A DNA stretch of 64,000 bases from Afipia sp. (GTDB lineage: Bacteria; Pseudomonadota; Alphaproteobacteria; Rhizobiales; Xanthobacteraceae). This document shows positions 19,403-28,416 of this stretch, piece after piece (within the stretch, counting starts at the first letter, position 1; every line of letters starts with the position of its first letter). A program made the position numbers and the translations under genes. The stretch covers positions 1 through 64,000 of the forward strand of contig JAFKEQ010000001.1 of the NCBI GenBank assembly GCA_017308575.1. The letters run 5' to 3'. The notes beneath the pieces were generated by a model. The model searched no databases and was not told where the DNA came from. It saw nothing but the letters and a program-made list of their open reading frames with translations.

Positions 19403-20356
19403 ATGATCCGATTCGGTTTCGCCCTCGCGATAGCCTTGACGACGACCGCCACGGTGGCGGTTCTCGCAACCGGCACGGGAGCGGCACGCGCCCAGGATAA
19501 GGGAAGTCTCAATCCGAAGCCGCTTCCGCCGCTCGCCCATCCGAACGATCCGAATACGCCTGCCAAGGAACTGTTCGGCCGCAAGCCGCGACCCGCGGCG
19601 ATGCCCGCAAGCCCGATCGGATTCTATGCGCACGGATGCATTGCGGGTGCTGTGCCGCTGCCGATCAACGGCCCCGCCTGGCAGGTGATGCGGCTGTCGC
19701 GCAACCGCAATTGGGGACATCCCGATCTCATCGCGCTGCTGGAGCGGGTCGCCGCGAAAGCTCAGAAGAATGCAGGATGGCCGGGCATTCTGGTCGGCGA
19801 CATGTCGCAGCCGCGCGGCGGCCCAATGCTCACCGGCCACGCCAGTCATCAGGTCGGCCTCGATGCCGACGTGTGGCTGACGCCGATGCCGAACCGGCAG
19901 TTCTCGCGCGAGGAACGCGAGGAAACCTCTGCCGTAATGATGGTGCGCAAGGATCGACTCGACATCGACCCAAAAACCTGGACGCCGACACATCTCGCCG
20001 TCATTCGCGGCGCGGCGCAGGAGCCGCAGGTGGAGCGCATCTTCGTCAACGCCGCCATCAAGAAAGCGCTGTGCCGCGAAGCCAAAGGCAACCGGCGCTG
20101 GCTGTCGAAAATCCGCCCGATGTACGGGCACGATTATCATTTTCATATCCGCATGAAATGCCCGGCGCACAGCGCGCACTGCGAGTCGCAGCCGCCGCCG
20201 GACGACAGCGAAGGTTGCAGCGCCCGCGATCTCGCCTACTGGTTCAGCGACGCGGTGCTACATCCGAGGCCCCCGGTGACGCCACCCAAGCCGAAACCGC
20301 CGCTGACCATGGCGAACCTGCCCGCCGAATGCCGGCAGGTCCTGCAGGCCCCTTGA
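19403..20356 (+). CDS. mepA: Penicillin-insensitive murein endopeptidase MepA
   Basis: 317 aa with signal peptide (FGFALAIALTTTATVAVLATGTGAARA). It is a LAS-type zinc metallopeptidase: the zinc ligands sit in GHASHQVGLDADVW and the C-terminal YGHDYHFHIRM. It cleaves D-Ala-meso-DAP cross-links in periplasmic peptidoglycan. Several Cys (e.g. HGCIAGAV, MKCPAHSAHCES, EGCSARD) would form disulfides as in E. coli MepA. The start at 19403 gives a proper signal sequence; the frame extends to 19325 without one. A Pro/Lys-rich linker lies near the C-terminus. Confidence 0.92.
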   Translation: MIRFGFALAIALTTTATVAVLATGTGAARAQDKGSLNPKPLPPLAHPNDPNTPAKELFGRKPRPAAMPASPIGFYAHGCIAGAVPLPINGPAWQVMRLSRNRNWGHPDLIALLERVAAKAQKNAGWPGILVGDMSQPRGGPMLTGHASHQVGLDADVWLTPMPNRQFSREEREETSAVMMVRKDRLDIDPKTWTPTHLAVIRGAAQEPQVERIFVNAAIKKALCREAKGNRRWLSKIRPMYGHDYHFHIRMKCPAHSAHCESQPPPDDSEGCSARDLAYWFSDAVLHPRPPVTPPKPKPPLTMANLPAECRQVLQAP

Positions 20357-20520
20357 GGCTGCGCTATTTCAAACGTCATCAGGCCTTGCTAGGATTAAGT
20401 GATCGTCGCGCTGCTCGCGCGGCGATTATTCGCGAGACGGCGGTCTCTCATATCAAGCCTGATTTGTATCAGAGCATTGCATCCACGTGCCACACGGGAT
20501 GTCATGCGGAAAGGACCGCC

Positions 20521-20730
20521 ATGCGCATCAGCGCCAGAAATCAGATCAAGGGCAAGATCGTCGGCGTCACCAAGGGCGCGACAACGTCGCATGTGCGCGT
20601 CGACATCGGCGGCGGCCAGATCGTCACCTCGGCCATCACCAACGAAGCTGTCGATGAACTCGGCCTCAAGGTCGGCGGCGCCGTGATCGTGGTGGTCAAG
20701 GCCTCGGACGTCATGATCGCGGTCGATTGA
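20521..20730 (+). CDS. Molybdopterin-binding Mop (molbindin)
   Basis: 69 aa, one TOBE/Mop domain: MRISARNQIKGKIVGVTKG, VRVDIGGGQIVTSAITNEAVDELGL, KVGGAVIVVVKASDVMIAV. Mop proteins form hexamers that bind molybdate or tungstate and buffer the cytoplasmic pool. It heads a molybdate region with modABC 0.7 kb downstream. The local ModC has no TOBE domain, so this free protein may supply the missing oxyanion-sensing function (inference). AAAGGA is the probable ribosome site. Confidence 0.9.
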   Translation: MRISARNQIKGKIVGVTKGATTSHVRVDIGGGQIVTSAITNEAVDELGLKVGGAVIVVVKASDVMIAVD

Positions 20731-20732
20731 CC

Positions 20733-21239
20733 ATGAAGGGCTCTTTCGCTCTCGCCGCCGCGTTGCTGGCTGCAGCGCCCGCCTGGGCGCAAGATCCTGT
20801 CGGTTGCGACAATTTCAAATGGCCGGTGGCGCGCGAACGCGCCGCCCTTACCATGCCGAACCTGCCGCAACTCCCGCCAGGCGGAAACTTTCCCGCCGCC
20901 CCGCAGGCCGCCGTGAGGCTGGCGCTGCAACCGTCCCATGACCCGAAGCTCCCGAATCCGCCGGAACGCGCACCCAAACCCGGCACCTTCTCCGGCTTCA
21001 CCACACTCGCCGCCCTGCCGTCGGCGGGGCTCTATTCTATCAGCATCTCGGTCTACGCCTGGGTCGACGTGATTCAGAACGGCGAATACCTGAAACCGAA
21101 GGGATTCAGCGGCGTGACCGGCTGCGATGGCATGCGCAAAACCATGAAGTTCACGCTGGCCAAAGGCCCCGCGACAATTCAGATCAGCGGCGTGCAGGAA
21201 TCCGTCATTAATATCGCTGTCATGCCTGTAGCCGAGTAA
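20733..21239 (+). CDS. Secreted hypothetical protein in the molybdate region
   Basis: 168 aa with a clear signal peptide (MKGSFALAAALLAAAPAWAQ). The mature protein has a Pro-rich middle (PNPPERAPKPGTF) and a beta-rich C-terminal half (GLYSISISVYAWVDVIQNGEYLKP, ATIQISGVQESVINIAVMPV). Two Cys (near the mature N-terminus in VGCDNF and in VTGCDGM) could pair. It starts two bases after the mop stop, so it is in the same transcript. I do not recognise the family; its position suggests a periplasmic partner in molybdate handling or an unrelated passenger. Confidence 0.8.
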   Translation: MKGSFALAAALLAAAPAWAQDPVGCDNFKWPVARERAALTMPNLPQLPPGGNFPAAPQAAVRLALQPSHDPKLPNPPERAPKPGTFSGFTTLAALPSAGLYSISISVYAWVDVIQNGEYLKPKGFSGVTGCDGMRKTMKFTLAKGPATIQISGVQESVINIAVMPVAE

Positions 21240-21410
21240 CGATCCGGGTCTTTACGCAGCGGACATGGCTGATATTGTCCCGTCGAACGATGCTCCGGCC
21301 GCCGTGCGCCGCCGGAGTTGCCGGAACGGCGCTTCCGCTTGTCGTCAGATGATCTGATCGAAGCCGCATTGCGTGCGCGTTGACGCGCGCGCATCGCCAT
21401 GGAGCGCCCA

Positions 21411-22235
21411 ATGACCTTGATGTCCCGTTTTCTCGTTGTAACCGCGCTTGTCTGCGCGCCACTGTTCTCGCTGGCCCATGCTCAGGACGCGAAGCCGTCC
21501 ATCACGCCTGCCGCCGCTGCGCAGGGCAAGACCCTCACCGTTTTCGCTGCCGCCTCGATGAAGAACGCGCTGGACGAAGCCAACGCTGCCTTCACCGCCA
21601 AGACCGGCGTCAAGGTCACGTCGAGCTATGCCGCAAGCTCCGCGCTGGCCAAGCAGCTCGAGCAGGGCGCGCCGGCAGACGCCTTCATTTCCGCCGACAC
21701 CGACTGGATGAACTATTCCATCGGCAAGAAGACGATCAATGAATCCACCCGCGTCAACCTGCTCGGCAACAAGATCGTGCTGATCGCGCCGAAGGATTCC
21801 AAGCTCGCGAATGTCACCATCGGAAAGGGCTTCGATCTCGCCAAGCTCGCGGGCGACGGCAAGATCGCGACCGGCGACGTCAAGGCCGTTCCGGTCGGCA
21901 AATACGCCAAGGCCGCGCTGGAAAAGCTCGGCTCATGGCAGGCCGCCGAACCGAAGTTCGCCATGGCGGAAAGCGTGCGCGCGGCGCTGGCGCTGGTGTC
22001 GCGCGGCGAGGCCGTGCTCGGCATCGTCTACGAAACCGACGCCAAGGTCGATCCCGGCGTGAAGATCATCGGCGCGTTCCCCGCGGATTCGCATCCGGCG
22101 ATCATCTATCCGGTTGCCGCAACCGTGACGGCGAAGCCGGACTCCGCGCCCTATCTCGCCTTCCTGCGCTCGGCTGCCGCGAAATCGATCTTTGAAAAGT
22201 ACGGCTTCACCTTCCTGATCAAGTCGACCTCCTGA
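21411..22235 (+). CDS. modA: Molybdate ABC transporter, periplasmic binding protein
   Basis: 274 aa with signal peptide (MSRFLVVTALVCAPLFSLAHA). ModA features are LTVFAAASMKNALDEANAAF (oxyanion-binding Ser), SYAASSALAKQLEQGAPADAFISAD, and ESVRAALALVSRGEAVLGIVYETDA with the conserved binding Tyr. It captures molybdate or tungstate in the periplasm for ModBC. GGAG lies 6 bases before the ATG at 21411; an ATG four codons upstream is in frame but has no better ribosome site. Confidence 0.95.
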   Translation: MTLMSRFLVVTALVCAPLFSLAHAQDAKPSITPAAAAQGKTLTVFAAASMKNALDEANAAFTAKTGVKVTSSYAASSALAKQLEQGAPADAFISADTDWMNYSIGKKTINESTRVNLLGNKIVLIAPKDSKLANVTIGKGFDLAKLAGDGKIATGDVKAVPVGKYAKAALEKLGSWQAAEPKFAMAESVRAALALVSRGEAVLGIVYETDAKVDPGVKIIGAFPADSHPAIIYPVAATVTAKPDSAPYLAFLRSAAAKSIFEKYGFTFLIKSTS

Positions 22236-22248
22236 TTTCGCAGCAAAC

Positions 22249-22944
22249 GTGTCGGAAATTTCTGCCGAGGAATGGACGGCGATCCTGCTTTCATTGCGGA
22301 TCGCCTCCATCGCCACACTGATCGCCACGCCGCTGGGTATCGCGGTGGCGTGGCTGCTCGCGCGCCGCGACTTCTGGGGCAAAGCGGCGCTCGATGCTGT
22401 CATTTACCTGCCGCTGGTGCTGCCGCCCGTGGTTACCGGCTATCTGCTGCTGCTCACTTTCGGACGAAAGGGACTGGTCGGCGGATGGCTGGCCGACTAT
22501 CTCGGCATCGTATTCGCGTTCCGCTGGACCGGCGCGGCGCTGGCCTGCGGCGTGATGTCCTTTCCATTGCTGGTGCGGCCGATCCGGCTCTCCATCGAAG
22601 CGGTGGACCGCAAGCTTGAACAGGCCGCCAGCACCCTTGGCGCCGCGCCGTGGCGTGTCTTCCTCACCGTGACGCTGCCGCTGGCGCTGCCGGGCATTCT
22701 TGCCGGCATGGTGCTCGGTTTCGCCAAGGCCATCGGCGAATTCGGCGCGACCATCACCTTCGTCTCCAACATTCCCGGCGAGACCCAGACGATCTCAGCC
22801 GCGATCTATTCGCTGACCCAGACGCCGGATGGAGACATCGCCGCGTTGCGCCTCGTGATCGTGTCGATCGCCATCGCCATGATCGCGCTGATCGCTTCCG
22901 AAATTCTGGCGCGCCGCGCCACGCTGCGGCTGCATGGATACTGA
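22249..22944 (+). CDS. modB: Molybdate ABC transporter permease
   Basis: 231 aa, five to six membrane helices, GTG start. It carries the EAA-loop signature EQAASTLGAAPWRVFLTVTLPLALPGILAG, which contacts ModC, and the family motif AKAIGEFGATITFVSNIPGETQT. It is a homodimeric channel of the molybdate importer. It starts 13 bases after modA and overlaps modC by 11 bases. Confidence 0.95.
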   Translation: MSEISAEEWTAILLSLRIASIATLIATPLGIAVAWLLARRDFWGKAALDAVIYLPLVLPPVVTGYLLLLTFGRKGLVGGWLADYLGIVFAFRWTGAALACGVMSFPLLVRPIRLSIEAVDRKLEQAASTLGAAPWRVFLTVTLPLALPGILAGMVLGFAKAIGEFGATITFVSNIPGETQTISAAIYSLTQTPDGDIAALRLVIVSIAIAMIALIASEILARRATLRLHGY

Positions 22945-23620
22945 GATGCTGCTGGTCGACGTCGAAAAGCAGCTTGGCGATTTCAGGCTCGCCGTGTCCT
23001 TCACCAGCAACGGACCGGTGACGGGCCTGTTCGGAAATTCCGGCGCGGGCAAGACCTCGATCATCAATATGATCGCGGGGCTGATCGCGCCGGACCGCGG
23101 ACGCATCGCGCTCGACGGGCAGGATCTCGACAACACGGCATCACACCTGCACATGCCGCCGCACAAGCGGCGCATCGGGTATGTGTTTCAGGATGCGCGG
23201 CTGTTTCCACATCTCAACGTCCGGCAGAATCTGGATTACGGGCGGCGCATGAATGGCCTCGATTTGGACAAGAGCGCCGAGACGCGCACGGTCGATCTGC
23301 TCGATATCGGACATCTGCTCGATCGCCGTCCGGCGCAGCTTTCCGGCGGCGAGCGCCAACGCGTCGCGCTCGGCCGCGCGCTCCTGGCGAAACCGAAGCT
23401 GCTGCTGCTGGACGAGCCGCTCGGCGCGCTCGATGAATCCCGCAAGGCGGAAATCCTGCCCTACTTCATAAGGCTGCGCGACGAAGCCAGCGTGCCGATG
23501 GTGCTTGTCAGCCACGATGCCAACGAGATACGAAAACTGGCGACCGCCGTGGTGATGCTGAAGGGCGGCAAGGTCACCGCGTTCGGCGGCGTCGAGATTC
23601 TGCCCAAAGCGTCTTTTTGA
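22934..23620 (+). CDS. modC: Molybdate ABC transporter ATPase lacking the TOBE domain
   Basis: 228 aa. Complete ATPase domain: Walker A GNSGAGKTS, Q-loop YVFQDARLFPH, signature LSGGERQRVALGRALL, Walker B LLLLDEPLGALD, and H-switch VLVSHD. E. coli ModC is about 350 aa, with a C-terminal TOBE/Mop region that senses molybdate; here the protein stops after the ATPase fold. The stand-alone Mop upstream may compensate. The gene is convergent with the next one, 6 bases apart. Confidence 0.93.
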   Translation: MDTEMLLVDVEKQLGDFRLAVSFTSNGPVTGLFGNSGAGKTSIINMIAGLIAPDRGRIALDGQDLDNTASHLHMPPHKRRIGYVFQDARLFPHLNVRQNLDYGRRMNGLDLDKSAETRTVDLLDIGHLLDRRPAQLSGGERQRVALGRALLAKPKLLLLDEPLGALDESRKAEILPYFIRLRDEASVPMVLVSHDANEIRKLATAVVMLKGGKVTAFGGVEILPKASF

Positions 23621-23626
23621 AAAGCT

Positions 23627-24502
23627 CTACTTCCTGAGCGTTCCGATCGCCTTGGTCAGATAATCCAGCCCCTGCAACAACGACGGACCGCCGCACACCG
23701 TGTAGCGCTCCGGCAGATCAATCCGCCGGTCCGCGCCGTAGCGCGCCAGCAACGCTGGATGGGTAATGAAAAGTGCGCCCTGATCCTGCGCCGCGCGCGG
23801 CGGATCCTGAAAAACCAGCACGTCGGGGCCGTCGGTCAACAAATGTTCCAGCGAGACGAAGCCGCCCTGTTCCGCGGACATAAACCCGCCGCCCGATGAT
23901 GCGCGCGCCGGCGGCTGCAACCCCGCAACCGACAGCATGTTCGAGACCAGGCTCGCGGGGCCTTCGCGATAGCCTTCGCGCTGGATCACCAGTGCGGTGC
24001 GCGGCGGTTTGATCGCCGCGGCGGCAAGGCGCACCTCGGCCTGCGCAAGATCGCGCGCCAGCGCTTCGCCACGTTCGGGATGGCCGACCAATGCACCGAT
24101 CTCGCGCGCCTGCCGCTGCGCATCGGCAAGGTTGCTGACGAGATCGACTTCGGCGACACGAATGCCCATCGCATCCAGCATGGCGCGGGTGGGACGGCGG
24201 CTGGGGCCGACCAGCACCAGATCCGGCGCGAGGGTCACGATCGATTCCGCATCCCAATCGAGCCGCGGAAACCCGGCCGCCTGTTCCGTCATCACCGAGA
24301 GCAGCGGATTGACCGCATAGGGCGACAGGCCCGCGATCTGCCCCGGATCGGCCAGCGCCAGCAGCAACTGGTCCGAGCAGAGGTTGAACGACACGATCCG
24401 CTTCGGCGGCCCTTCGGCGTGCGCCCGCCGCACGGCTCCATGAAGCGCGGCAAACACGGCCAGAACAAGCCCGCCCGCAAAGATGGTTCTCTTGAACGTC
24501 AT
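23627..24502 (-). CDS. Periplasmic binding protein, FecB/BtuF family
   Basis: 291 aa with signal peptide (MTFKRTIFAGGLVLAVFAALHGA). Class III binding fold: RIVSFNLCSDQLLLALADPGQIAGLSP and ESIVTLAPDLVLVG in lobe 1, EGPASLVSNMLSVAGL and FVSLEHLLTDGPDVLVFQ in lobe 2. Such proteins carry cobalamin, haem or ferric siderophores, and in a few cases molybdate (Haemophilus MolA). No TonB receptor or cobalamin riboswitch is near, so the ligand is open. Divergent from its permease and ATPase partners. Confidence 0.88.
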   Translation of the reverse strand: MTFKRTIFAGGLVLAVFAALHGAVRRAHAEGPPKRIVSFNLCSDQLLLALADPGQIAGLSPYAVNPLLSVMTEQAAGFPRLDWDAESIVTLAPDLVLVGPSRRPTRAMLDAMGIRVAEVDLVSNLADAQRQAREIGALVGHPERGEALARDLAQAEVRLAAAAIKPPRTALVIQREGYREGPASLVSNMLSVAGLQPPARASSGGGFMSAEQGGFVSLEHLLTDGPDVLVFQDPPRAAQDQGALFITHPALLARYGADRRIDLPERYTVCGGPSLLQGLDYLTKAIGTLRK

Positions 24503-24569
24503 GCTCTGTTATGCCACGCGAATGACGTTGCGTCAGCGGCTGTTCTGCTGCGCAGACAGCCGGAACACA

Positions 24570-25577
24570 ATGACCGACAACCGCCAGGGATCGCTGCTGA
24601 CCGTCCTGCTCGCCATGCTGGTGGCGGCATTGTTCGTTTTGTCGCTGATGACCGGTCCCGCGCATTTCTCACCGCACACCGTGATCGATGCGCTGGTCTC
24701 CGATCAGGGCGTCGCATCAATCATCGTGCGCGACATCCGCCTGCCGCGCACGCTGTTGGCGCTCTTGATCGGCGCAACTTTCGGCCTCGCAGGTGCATCC
24801 TTGCAAGGCTTGCTGCGCAATCCGCTGGCGGAGCCCTCGCTATTTGGCGCGCCGCAGGCGGCGGCCGCGGCAGCGGCGGCGATCATGGCGTTCGGTCTGG
24901 CCAATGCGCTCTCCATCGCGGTGCCGCTCGGCGGCATCGCAGGCGCGCTGCTGTCAGTCGGCGCGCTGGTCGCCATCGCCGGACGGCGCGCCTCGCTGAC
25001 GGTAACGCTGCTCGCGGGCCTTGCACTGGCTAGCCTGGCAGGCGCTGCCATCGCCCTGATCCTCAATCTCGCGCCCAATCCCTATATCGCGCTGGAAATC
25101 GCGTTCTGGCTGCTCGGCTCGCTGCGCGACCGCAGCATGGAGCATGTCTGGCTCGCAGCGCCCTTCATGATCGCAAGTTGGGTTATTCTCGCGTTTAACG
25201 CGGGAGCGTTCCGCGCGCTGACGCTCGGCGAGGACGCCGCCGCCTCGCTCGGCGTCAATGTGGAGCGCACGCGCGTGCTGGTGGTGATCGGCGTCGCGCT
25301 CGGCGTCGGCGCGGCCGTCTCCGTGGCAGGCGCGATTTCATTCGTCGGTCTTGTCGCGCCGCATCTGGTGCGGCGTTTCTACGGATATGATCCCGCGCGC
25401 GTGTTGTTGCCCGCTGCGCTGGCGGGCGCGGCGCTTCTGACCGCCGCCGACATCGCGGTGCGTCTGGTGCCCGGCGCAGTGGAGATCAAGATCGGCGTGG
25501 TCACCGCGCTGATCGGCGTGCCGTTCTTCCTGGCGATGATCTTCCACGAGCGCCGCGCGCTGGAGGATGGGCAATGA
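24570..25577 (+). CDS. FecCD/BtuC-type ABC permease
   Basis: 335 aa, about ten membrane helices (type II importer). Family motifs are VRDIRLPRTLLALLIGATFGLAGASLQGLLRNPLAEPSLFG at about 50-95 and AVSVAGAISFVGLVAPHLVRRFYG at about 255-280, the coupling helix region that meets the ATPase. Start at MTDNRQGS (24570); the upstream extension overlaps the divergent gene. It forms a transporter with the ATPase that overlaps its stop by 4 bases (ATGA) and the divergent binding protein. Confidence 0.92.
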   Translation: MTDNRQGSLLTVLLAMLVAALFVLSLMTGPAHFSPHTVIDALVSDQGVASIIVRDIRLPRTLLALLIGATFGLAGASLQGLLRNPLAEPSLFGAPQAAAAAAAAIMAFGLANALSIAVPLGGIAGALLSVGALVAIAGRRASLTVTLLAGLALASLAGAAIALILNLAPNPYIALEIAFWLLGSLRDRSMEHVWLAAPFMIASWVILAFNAGAFRALTLGEDAAASLGVNVERTRVLVVIGVALGVGAAVSVAGAISFVGLVAPHLVRRFYGYDPARVLLPAALAGAALLTAADIAVRLVPGAVEIKIGVVTALIGVPFFLAMIFHERRALEDGQ

Positions 25578-26359
25578 AACCGAACGACGCCCCGCGCCTT
25601 GTCGCGTCCGGCATCACCGTCACGCGCGGATCGCGCCGCATCGTGGACCATGCCGACCTGACCCTGAATGCCGGCGAGTTCACCGTTCTTGCCGGGCCGA
25701 ATGGCGCAGGCAAGACCACGCTGGCGCGCGCGATGGCCGGACTTATTCCTGCTGACGGCTCCGTCACGTTCGACGGCATGCCATTGCGCGATCTGCCGCC
25801 GCGTGTCCGTGCGCGCGCGATGTCTTACCTGCCGCAAGGACACGACTTCCACTGGCCGATGCGGGTGGACAGCATTGTCGCGCTCGGCCGCGAACCGCAT
25901 GCCGATGCGTTCTCGCAGACATCGGTGCAAGACCGGATCGCGATCGAACGCGCCATGGAAGCAACCGGTGTCGGCGAATTTTCGGACCGCCCGATCACGA
26001 CGCTCTCCGGCGGCGAGCGCGCGCGCGTCGCCATCGCCCGCGCGCTGGCGACCGAAGCATCGGTGCTGATCGCGGACGAGCCCACCGCGTCGCTTGATGA
26101 GCGCCATCAGCTGATCGTCATGGATCTGCTGCGAAGGATCACGCAGCAGGGCACGGCGGTGCTGGCCATCATCCACGATCTCGCGCTGGCGATGCGGTTC
26201 GCGGACCGCGTCGTGGTCATCAATGAAGGCCGCATCGTCGCCAACGACACGCCGCCTCTTGCGCTGACGCCGGAACGCATCGGCGAGGTGTTCGGGATTT
26301 CCGTGAACCGGGTGGAAACGCCGGACGGGCCGCTGCTGCTGCCGTCGCGCGCGCTTTAA
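25574..26359 (+). CDS. FecE/BtuD-type ABC ATPase
   Basis: 261 aa. Walker A GPNGAGKTTLARAM, Q-loop SYLPQGHDFHWPMRVDSIVALGREPH, signature LSGGERARVAIARALA, Walker B VLIADEPTASLD, H-loop AIIHDLALAMRFADRV. The pattern and the VALGR-x-PH segment are those of siderophore/haem/cobalamin importers. ATGA overlap with the permease. The 3' end overlaps the stop of the convergent antiporter gene by 4 bases. Confidence 0.92.
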   Translation: MKPNDAPRLVASGITVTRGSRRIVDHADLTLNAGEFTVLAGPNGAGKTTLARAMAGLIPADGSVTFDGMPLRDLPPRVRARAMSYLPQGHDFHWPMRVDSIVALGREPHADAFSQTSVQDRIAIERAMEATGVGEFSDRPITTLSGGERARVAIARALATEASVLIADEPTASLDERHQLIVMDLLRRITQQGTAVLAIIHDLALAMRFADRVVVINEGRIVANDTPPLALTPERIGEVFGISVNRVETPDGPLLLPSRAL

Positions 26360-28161
26360 CGCGCCCGCAGATCCTGCAACCGTTTCCAGGCACCCGACAG
26401 CTTTAATTTCGCTGCCTCCGCGCGAGTCGGCACAGACAGCACAGGCTCCTCGTCTTCCGGAAGACGCAGGCCGACCACGTTGACGCGATTGCCGCCGATA
26501 TGGCGCGCTACCAGCACGATGGAATCCAGCGGCAGGGTCGCGCCCACACGCGGCGCATGATCGAGGTGAATGTCGAAGTAATCCGCCAGCGTCAGATGCG
26601 CGTCGCTGGGCGCAACCACCACGCCATAGGTGTCGGCGACGTCCCGCAGCGTGACATCGCCGGGCATCATAAAGTCGCCCAGCAGATGCGGGTCCGGCGC
26701 AGGCACCACCGGCATGTCGATGAAGAAGCGGTCCAGCGACTCGGCCTTTTCCGGCGGTGCGAGAAGATAGAGATAATCGCCCTTGACCACCGGTTCCGCC
26801 TCGGCCGGCGACAGGATTTTCTCGTCGCGGATCACCAGTGTCGGCTTCGACCACGACGGAATGAGGCCACGCTTCAGGAACAGACTGTTGGCACGCACCG
26901 CATAGCCCACCAACTGCTGTTCAAGCTGGCCCGGCAGATCAAGTTCGATGCGGCGCGGCCCCCGGTCCGTTCTCGGCAAGGCCACATGCAGCCAGCGCGC
27001 CGCCGATGCCAGCGTCCAGCCCTGCAGCAGCAGCGAGATGATGACGACCACGAAGGCCACATCGAAATAGATTTGCGCATTGGGCAATCCCACCAGCATC
27101 GGGATCGAGGCGAGAAAGATCGCCACGGCGCCGCGCAGACCGACCCAGGCAATGAACGTCTTTTCCCGCCAGTTGAACCGGAACGGCGCGAGGCAGAGGA
27201 AGACGGCGACGGGGCGCGCCACCAGCATCAGCACCAGCGCCACGGCCACCGCCGGCAGCAGCGTGCTGAGGGTACGCTCGGGCGATACCAGAAGGCCGAG
27301 CATCACGAACATGACGATCTGCGCCAGCCATGTCGCGGCATCGAGGAAAGCGACGACGGAATTATGCGCGCGCGTCGGCCGGTTGCCGATCAGCATGCCG
27401 GCGACATAGACCGCAAGAAACCCTGACGAGTGCGAGATCTGCGCCACGCCGAAGATCACCAGCGCCGCTGTCGTGACGAACGGCGCATGCAGGCCCTGCG
27501 GCAATGAGACGCGGTTCAGCGCCTGGACCACAAGCCACGCACCAGTGACGCCGATCACGATGCCGAGAAAGGCCTCGCGCAGGAATTGCAGAACGACATC
27601 CACGGAATCGCTCTGCCCGATCGACAGCAACTCCACCAGCACCAGCGTCAGGAAGATCGCGAACGGATCGTTGGTGCCGGATTCGACCTCAAGAGTGGCC
27701 CCGACGCGCGGCCGCAGGCGAAGGCCCTGCGTATGAACCAGCAGGAAGACCGCGGCGGCGTCAGTTGACGCCACGACGGCCCCGACCAGAAGCGCCTCGG
27801 GCCAGCCGATGCCGAGTGCATATTTTGCGACCGGCGCTGTGATCAGCGCGGTCAGGAGAACGCCGAAGGTCGCCAGCACGATCGAGGGCGCCAGAACGGC
27901 CCGGATGGACTGGAAACGGGTTTTCAGCCCGCCATCGAACAGAATCAGCGCCAGCGCCAGCGATCCAACCAGATAGGTGGTCCGTACATCGTCGAAACGC
28001 AGGCCGCCCGGGCCGCCTTCGCCCGCCGCCATGCCGACAAAAAGGAAGACCAGCAGCAGCGGAGCGCCGAAGCGCAGCGCAAGCAGGCTCGACAGAATGC
28101 CTGCCATCACAAGAACGGAGCCCAGCAGAATGGCGATGCTGACCGAATCGAGGGACGCCAT
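26356..28161 (-). CDS. Potassium/proton antiporter, CPA1 family with RCK_C and CorC_HlyC domains
   Basis: 601 aa. Twelve or so membrane helices (about 5-390) carry the CPA1 signature VVASTDAAAVFLLVHTQG and EVESGTNDPFAIFLTL (ion-binding Asp), plus FIAWVGLRGAVAIFLA. After the membrane part come an RCK_C/TrkA-C-like segment (about 410-490, VVKGDYLYLLAPPEKAESLDRFF) and a CorC/HlyC-like C-terminus (about 500-590). This is the NhaP2/CvrA (YcgO) layout, which exchanges K+ for H+ in osmotic or pH stress. Start at MASLDSVS (28161). An MscS channel gene is divergent upstream. Confidence 0.9.
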   Translation of the reverse strand: MASLDSVSIAILLGSVLVMAGILSSLLALRFGAPLLLVFLFVGMAAGEGGPGGLRFDDVRTTYLVGSLALALILFDGGLKTRFQSIRAVLAPSIVLATFGVLLTALITAPVAKYALGIGWPEALLVGAVVASTDAAAVFLLVHTQGLRLRPRVGATLEVESGTNDPFAIFLTLVLVELLSIGQSDSVDVVLQFLREAFLGIVIGVTGAWLVVQALNRVSLPQGLHAPFVTTAALVIFGVAQISHSSGFLAVYVAGMLIGNRPTRAHNSVVAFLDAATWLAQIVMFVMLGLLVSPERTLSTLLPAVAVALVLMLVARPVAVFLCLAPFRFNWREKTFIAWVGLRGAVAIFLASIPMLVGLPNAQIYFDVAFVVVIISLLLQGWTLASAARWLHVALPRTDRGPRRIELDLPGQLEQQLVGYAVRANSLFLKRGLIPSWSKPTLVIRDEKILSPAEAEPVVKGDYLYLLAPPEKAESLDRFFIDMPVVPAPDPHLLGDFMMPGDVTLRDVADTYGVVVAPSDAHLTLADYFDIHLDHAPRVGATLPLDSIVLVARHIGGNRVNVVGLRLPEDEEPVLSVPTRAEAAKLKLSGAWKRLQDLRAR

Positions 28162-28416
28162 TAGCCTGTTATGTCTCCACTGCCGTGTGCTGCCCGAAAT
28201 GCTTGCACTTGCATGAATATCGTCGCGTCGGCCAAACACCAAACGATTTGTCAGGCGATCACGATTGTGCCGGATTTACTGGTGTTAAGTCGTCGCTGCG
28301 CGGAATTCTCGCCACCCAATCGCGGCAGAATGTGGGAGTCTGTCGCAGCCATCGAATCGAGATCGACACATTCAGGGACGGCCGAAAGAGCCTTCCTCTT
28401 GCAGGACCAATGACTC

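Noticed and set aside
24503..24569. Cobalamin riboswitch between the binding protein and permease genes
   Set aside because: The divergent gap is only 67 bases, too short for the roughly 200-base element, and the B12 box is not seen.
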